Assembly: GCA_020848315.1 (NCBI GenBank)
Contig: JADLAH010000300.1
Coordinates: 1-9,056 of the forward strand
Length of the DNA: 9,056 bases
Direction: 5' to 3'
DNA from: Chitinophagales bacterium
GTDB lineage: Bacteria; Bacteroidota; Bacteroidia; Chitinophagales; JADIYW01
Position numbers and translations under genes: made by a program. Positions 6,958 to 9,056 of the stretch are shown piece by piece. Within the stretch, counting starts at the first letter, position 1; every line of letters starts with the position of its first letter. The notes under the pieces are model-generated. The model was not told where the DNA came from. It ran no database searches and worked only from the letters and a program-made list of their open reading frames with translations.

Positions 6958-7797
6958 TTAAAATTCCACTTCCAGGAACAGGCTGCTCGCCTCATTCTCT
7001 TCGGTTACGGCTTCGCCTTTCAGCACATCGCTGTCCGCATTTTTAAGCATCATGTTGATTTTCCAGTAACCAGTCATAGTCAACGACAATTTGCCGTGAT
7101 ACAGGCTGTCTGCTGATTGATAGCTCAGATTTTCATTATTCGGAGAACCGTGATTTCCCATGCTTGGCATACGCGGATCGATATCAATCGCAAAGTTTTT
7201 CACTACCGGAAATGACATCTTGTTCTCCATCGTAAATAAGCCAACTTTAAAATCATTTACTGCCACCTGCGGTGTTTCCGGTGATACGAGCGCGATGATA
7301 TATTTTTTGGAATCTGTCCCCGTAACAACAGTCACGCGTTTTCTGGTAGAATTAGGCACTGCCACGGTATCTTCTACTGTAAATGAATTCCCGCCGGTTT
7401 GATATTTCAGTTGCAAAGTCCAGCGTTCACTTGCATTTTCAGGCATCTGAAATACCAGATATCCTTTATACAATGTTTCTTTTCCGGCAACTTTCTGCAC
7501 CTGTGATTTCGGGCATGCATGTGTCATTGACATCATGTGCATGAGTGGCATCCAATCAAATGCGGCATCTTTAGCGTATTCGCTGGTGGCATTATCTCTG
7601 ATGCGCAGATACACATCGTTATAGCCGAGTTGCAAAGCACCGGATGTAGTATAAATTTCCACCGTGTTGGTATCATTGGCCATTTCCTGTACTTTTTTCA
7701 GTCCGGCCGTTTCGCTCACAGGCGTTGTTTCTTCTTTTTTACAAGCGTAAGTAAATATGCTTACTATGGCTACTGCCATTACAATGATTCTTTTCAT
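6958..7797 (-). CDS. Met/His-rich lipoprotein, probable copper-binding partner of the receptor
   Basis: A 279-residue lipoprotein. The signal peptide is residues 1-18 and the likely lipidated residue is C19 in TYAC. The following KKEE fits the Bacteroidota lipoprotein export signal (Lys followed by two acidic residues), so surface exposure is plausible. The rest looks like two related beta-rich domains (about 45-150 and 175-279), each with a metal-type cluster. The first is MPLMHMMSMTHACP at 83-96 (M83, M86, H87, M88, M89, M91, H93, C95). The second is DPRMPSMGNHG at 207-217 (M210, M213, H216). This resembles FixH/YtkA-like domains of Bacteroidota, but that is recall and not a search result. 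Copper binding is inferred from the ligands and from the OprC-like receptor encoded next. The gap to the receptor gene is 79 bases and holds a hairpin. Confidence 0.85.
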   Translation of the reverse strand: MKRIIVMAVAIVSIFTYACKKEETTPVSETAGLKKVQEMANDTNTVEIYTTSGALQLGYNDVYLRIRDNATSEYAKDAAFDWMPLMHMMSMTHACPKSQVQKVAGKETLYKGYLVFQMPENASERWTLQLKYQTGGNSFTVEDTVAVPNSTRKRVTVVTGTDSKKYIIALVSPETPQVAVNDFKVGLFTMENKMSFPVVKNFAIDIDPRMPSMGNHGSPNNENLSYQSADSLYHGKLSLTMTGYWKINMMLKNADSDVLKGEAVTEENEASSLFLEVEF

Positions 7798-7873
7798 GAG
7801 TTTGAGTTAATTGGTAATAATAAATAATCGACCACCGGCAACATATCGTGTCACATACCGGTAACTGCCGTCA

Positions 7874-7881
7874 CAAAGACA
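7874..7881 (-). promoter_or_regulatory. Possible internal promoter for the lipoprotein gene (weak)
   Basis: On the minus strand TGTCTTTG matches TAnnTTTG except at the second base. A TTG at 7905-7903 lies 21 bases upstream, near the usual -33 distance. It would give a leader of about 70 bases. It lies in the 99-base gap after the Cys-rich gene, so the lipoprotein and receptor could be transcribed separately from that gene. This is a suggestion only. Confidence 0.25.
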
Positions 7882-7896
7882 GCGGATGATGTAATA

Positions 7897-8274
7897 TTAT
7901 ACCAATAAGACAGGCGGATGAAAACACTCGGATGAGTAGCCATTGATATGCATATCTTTTTGAACAGGAATTTTCAACTGTTCACTGATGCAGATGGTGC
8001 AGGAAAAATCAAAAACAGGCAACACCTGTGAGAACATGGCAATGATTTCTACCGGAGCCAGTGATTTGGAAGAAGAACTTCCGGAAGCGGTATCATCAAA
8101 AACGCCTTTGAGATTTTCTTTCAGGTGACATTTACCATTACACTTTTTTTCCGGCGCCATTTTATTGATACAAAGCACTTTTGAAATGTAATCGTAATTA
8201 ATCGCATACTCCAATACAGGAACCACCGGTCGTACGACCATCAGGATTGCCAGTATGAGTACACCTAATTTCAC
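7897..8274 (-). CDS. Small Cys/His-rich membrane-anchored protein, first gene of the copper cluster
   Basis: A 125-residue protein of unknown biochemical function, starting with GTG at 8274. An N-terminal hydrophobic segment (about 3-22) is a membrane anchor or signal peptide. Next comes a Cys-rich motif, C35-INKMAPEKK-C45-NGK-C49-H50, then a Ser-rich linker (about 63-71), a hydrophobic stretch (about 75-90), C92-TI-C95, and a tail with C117-F-H119-P-P. I recall similar short proteins with a CNGKC-type motif beside copper-type TonB receptors in Bacteroidota, but that needs a search. The thiol and His content suggest metal binding or a redox role in the envelope; neither is shown. The GTG is preferred because it gives the full hydrophobic N-terminus and lies four bases after a promoter-like box. 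Confidence 0.8.
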   Translation of the reverse strand: MKLGVLILAILMVVRPVVPVLEYAINYDYISKVLCINKMAPEKKCNGKCHLKENLKGVFDDTASGSSSSKSLAPVEIIAMFSQVLPVFDFSCTICISEQLKIPVQKDMHINGYSSECFHPPVLLV

Positions 8275-8278
8275 GCTG

Positions 8279-8286
8279 TAAAAGTA
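8279..8286 (-). promoter_or_regulatory. Putative -7 promoter box for the copper cluster
   Basis: On the minus strand TACTTTTA matches TAnnTTTG except for the last base. It is four bases upstream of the GTG start, the same spacing as the exact box before the histidine kinase. A TTTG at 8316-8313 lies 26 bases upstream, further than the usual spacing of about 19-21. The 84-base gap between pyrB and this gene holds no clear terminator hairpin, so read-through from pyrB is also possible. Confidence 0.4.
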
Positions 8287-8358
8287 GTATTATCGTTTAT
8301 CATTTATTATGACAAAAATCAGTCGACAGAAAGAAAACAATTTATTAACAAAGCACCA

Positions 8359-9056
8359 CTATTCCTGTCCTTTGTTGGCCAGCAGATACAGTACGGCCAT
8401 GCGCACTGCCACCCCGTTTTCCACCTGATCCAGGATGATGGAATGCTCACTGTCGGCCACATCACTGGTCAGTTCGACACCTCTGTTAATCGGACCGGGA
8501 TGCATGATAACAATCTCCTTATCCAGTTTTTCCAACCGTTCGCGATTCACCCCGAAATACAGTGCGTATTCGCGGAGCGACGGAAAATACTTGGTATTCT
8601 GGCGTTCCAGTTGTATGCGCAGTACATTGGCGACATCGCACCATTGCAGTGCTTCATCGACGTTGTGAATCACATGCACACCGAGTTGCTGAATATATTT
8701 CGGGATAAGCGTCGGCGGTCCGCAAAGCGTCACTTCCGCGCCTAATTTTTTAAGACAATATATATTGGACAAAGCCACTCTGGAGTGCATGATATCGCCG
8801 ACAATGGCAATCTTTTTCCCTTTCAGGTCTCCGAGTTTTTCCTGCATGGAATAGGCATCCAGCAAAGCTTGTGTCGGATGCTCGTGGGTACCGTCACCGG
8901 CATTCACGATAGAGGCATCAATGCGCTCTGACAAGTAGTGAGCAGCGCCCGGACTCGCGTGACGCATCACGATCATGTCCACTTTCATCGACAGAATATT
9001 ATTTACCGTATCCAGCAAAGTTTCACCTTTCTTCACGGAAGACGAGGATGAGCTGA
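8359..9056 (-). CDS. pyrB: Aspartate carbamoyltransferase catalytic subunit (partial, N-terminus beyond right edge)
   Basis: PyrB joins carbamoyl phosphate and aspartate to N-carbamoyl-aspartate, the first committed step of pyrimidine synthesis in the cytoplasm. The frame is open to the window edge and 231 residues are visible of about 305 expected. The visible part begins in the carbamoyl-phosphate loop, with six serines followed by VKKGET. Downstream are MRH, GDGTHEHPTQALLD (carbamoyl-phosphate and active-site residues), the nucleotide-fold-like KKIAIVGD, and HPGPINRGVEL. All are intact. The GTG at 9036 is an internal Val codon: the six serine codons before it belong to the conserved loop. 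The stop at 8359-8361 is followed, 84 bases on, by the Cys-rich gene on the same strand. Confidence 0.97.
   Translation of the reverse strand, partial: SSSSSSVKKGETLLDTVNNILSMKVDMIVMRHASPGAAHYLSERIDASIVNAGDGTHEHPTQALLDAYSMQEKLGDLKGKKIAIVGDIMHSRVALSNIYCLKKLGAEVTLCGPPTLIPKYIQQLGVHVIHNVDEALQWCDVANVLRIQLERQNTKYFPSLREYALYFGVNRERLEKLDKEIVIMHPGPINRGVELTSDVADSEHSIILDQVENGVAVRMAVLYLLANKGQE

Noticed and set aside
7834..7870. Small CCGG-containing repeats and the TACCGGTA palindrome in the gap before the lipoprotein gene
   Set aside because: The arms are about 5 bases and mutually exclusive, so they give no convincing terminator or operator, though the palindrome could be compared in relatives.
7810..7906. 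Inverted repeat ATTGGTA (7810-7816) / TACCAAT (7900-7906)
   Set aside because: The arms are only 7 bases, 83 bases apart, AT-rich, and one overlaps the end of a coding region; this is expected by chance.
8359..9036. GTG at 9036 as the pyrB start codon
   Set aside because: The frame continues upstream to the window edge through the conserved serine-rich loop before VKKGET; starting here would remove the N-terminal quarter of the carbamoyl-phosphate domain.

Overview
The window (9,056 bp, fairly AT-rich, almost fully coding) looks like chromosomal DNA of a Bacteroidota member, probably on the Chitinophagia/Sphingobacteriia/Saprospiria side. The reasons are the protein families (a TonB-dependent receptor with a surface-type lipoprotein, and Bacteroidota-style MazG, PyrB and two-component proteins), promoter-like boxes of the TAnnTTTG type, weak or absent Shine-Dalgarno sequences, and TTG and GTG starts. 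No mobile element, CRISPR array, rRNA or tRNA was seen.

Layout. (1) Minus strand, 1-2254: mazG (NTP pyrophosphohydrolase) is followed three bases after its stop by a TTG-started multi-membrane-span protein that runs off the left edge. This is probably the sensor half of a large histidine kinase. (2) Plus strand, 2423-4853: a small unknown four-span membrane protein, then a tightly coupled sensor histidine kinase and OmpR/PhoB-type response regulator. (3) Minus strand, 8274-4857: a three-gene cluster of a small Cys-rich membrane-anchored protein, a Met/His-rich lipoprotein and an OprC/NosA-like TonB-dependent receptor. It meets the response regulator gene tail to tail with a 3-bp gap. (4) Minus strand, 8359-9056: the C-terminal three quarters of pyrB, aspartate carbamoyltransferase, cut by the right edge.

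How the genes work together. The clearest functional unit is the 8274-4857 cluster. The receptor carries a CxxxM pair (C101, M105) and an HxM pair (H283, M285) spaced almost as in the ionic-copper receptor OprC. The lipoprotein carries two Met/His clusters and a Bacteroidota surface-export-like sequence after its lipid cysteine. The small protein is rich in Cys and His. Together they suggest a copper acquisition or handling system of the cell envelope. The two-component pair next door is convergent and has no demonstrated link to it.

Regulatory points. Two very similar 14-base motifs (ATTCCGTA[C/A]TTTTA) face away from each other at the mazG / membrane-protein divergent promoters. Two other -7-like boxes lie exactly four bases before the start codon (histidine kinase, and the first gene of the copper cluster), which predicts leaderless or nearly leaderless mRNAs. 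A long imperfect hairpin lies between the lipoprotein and receptor genes.
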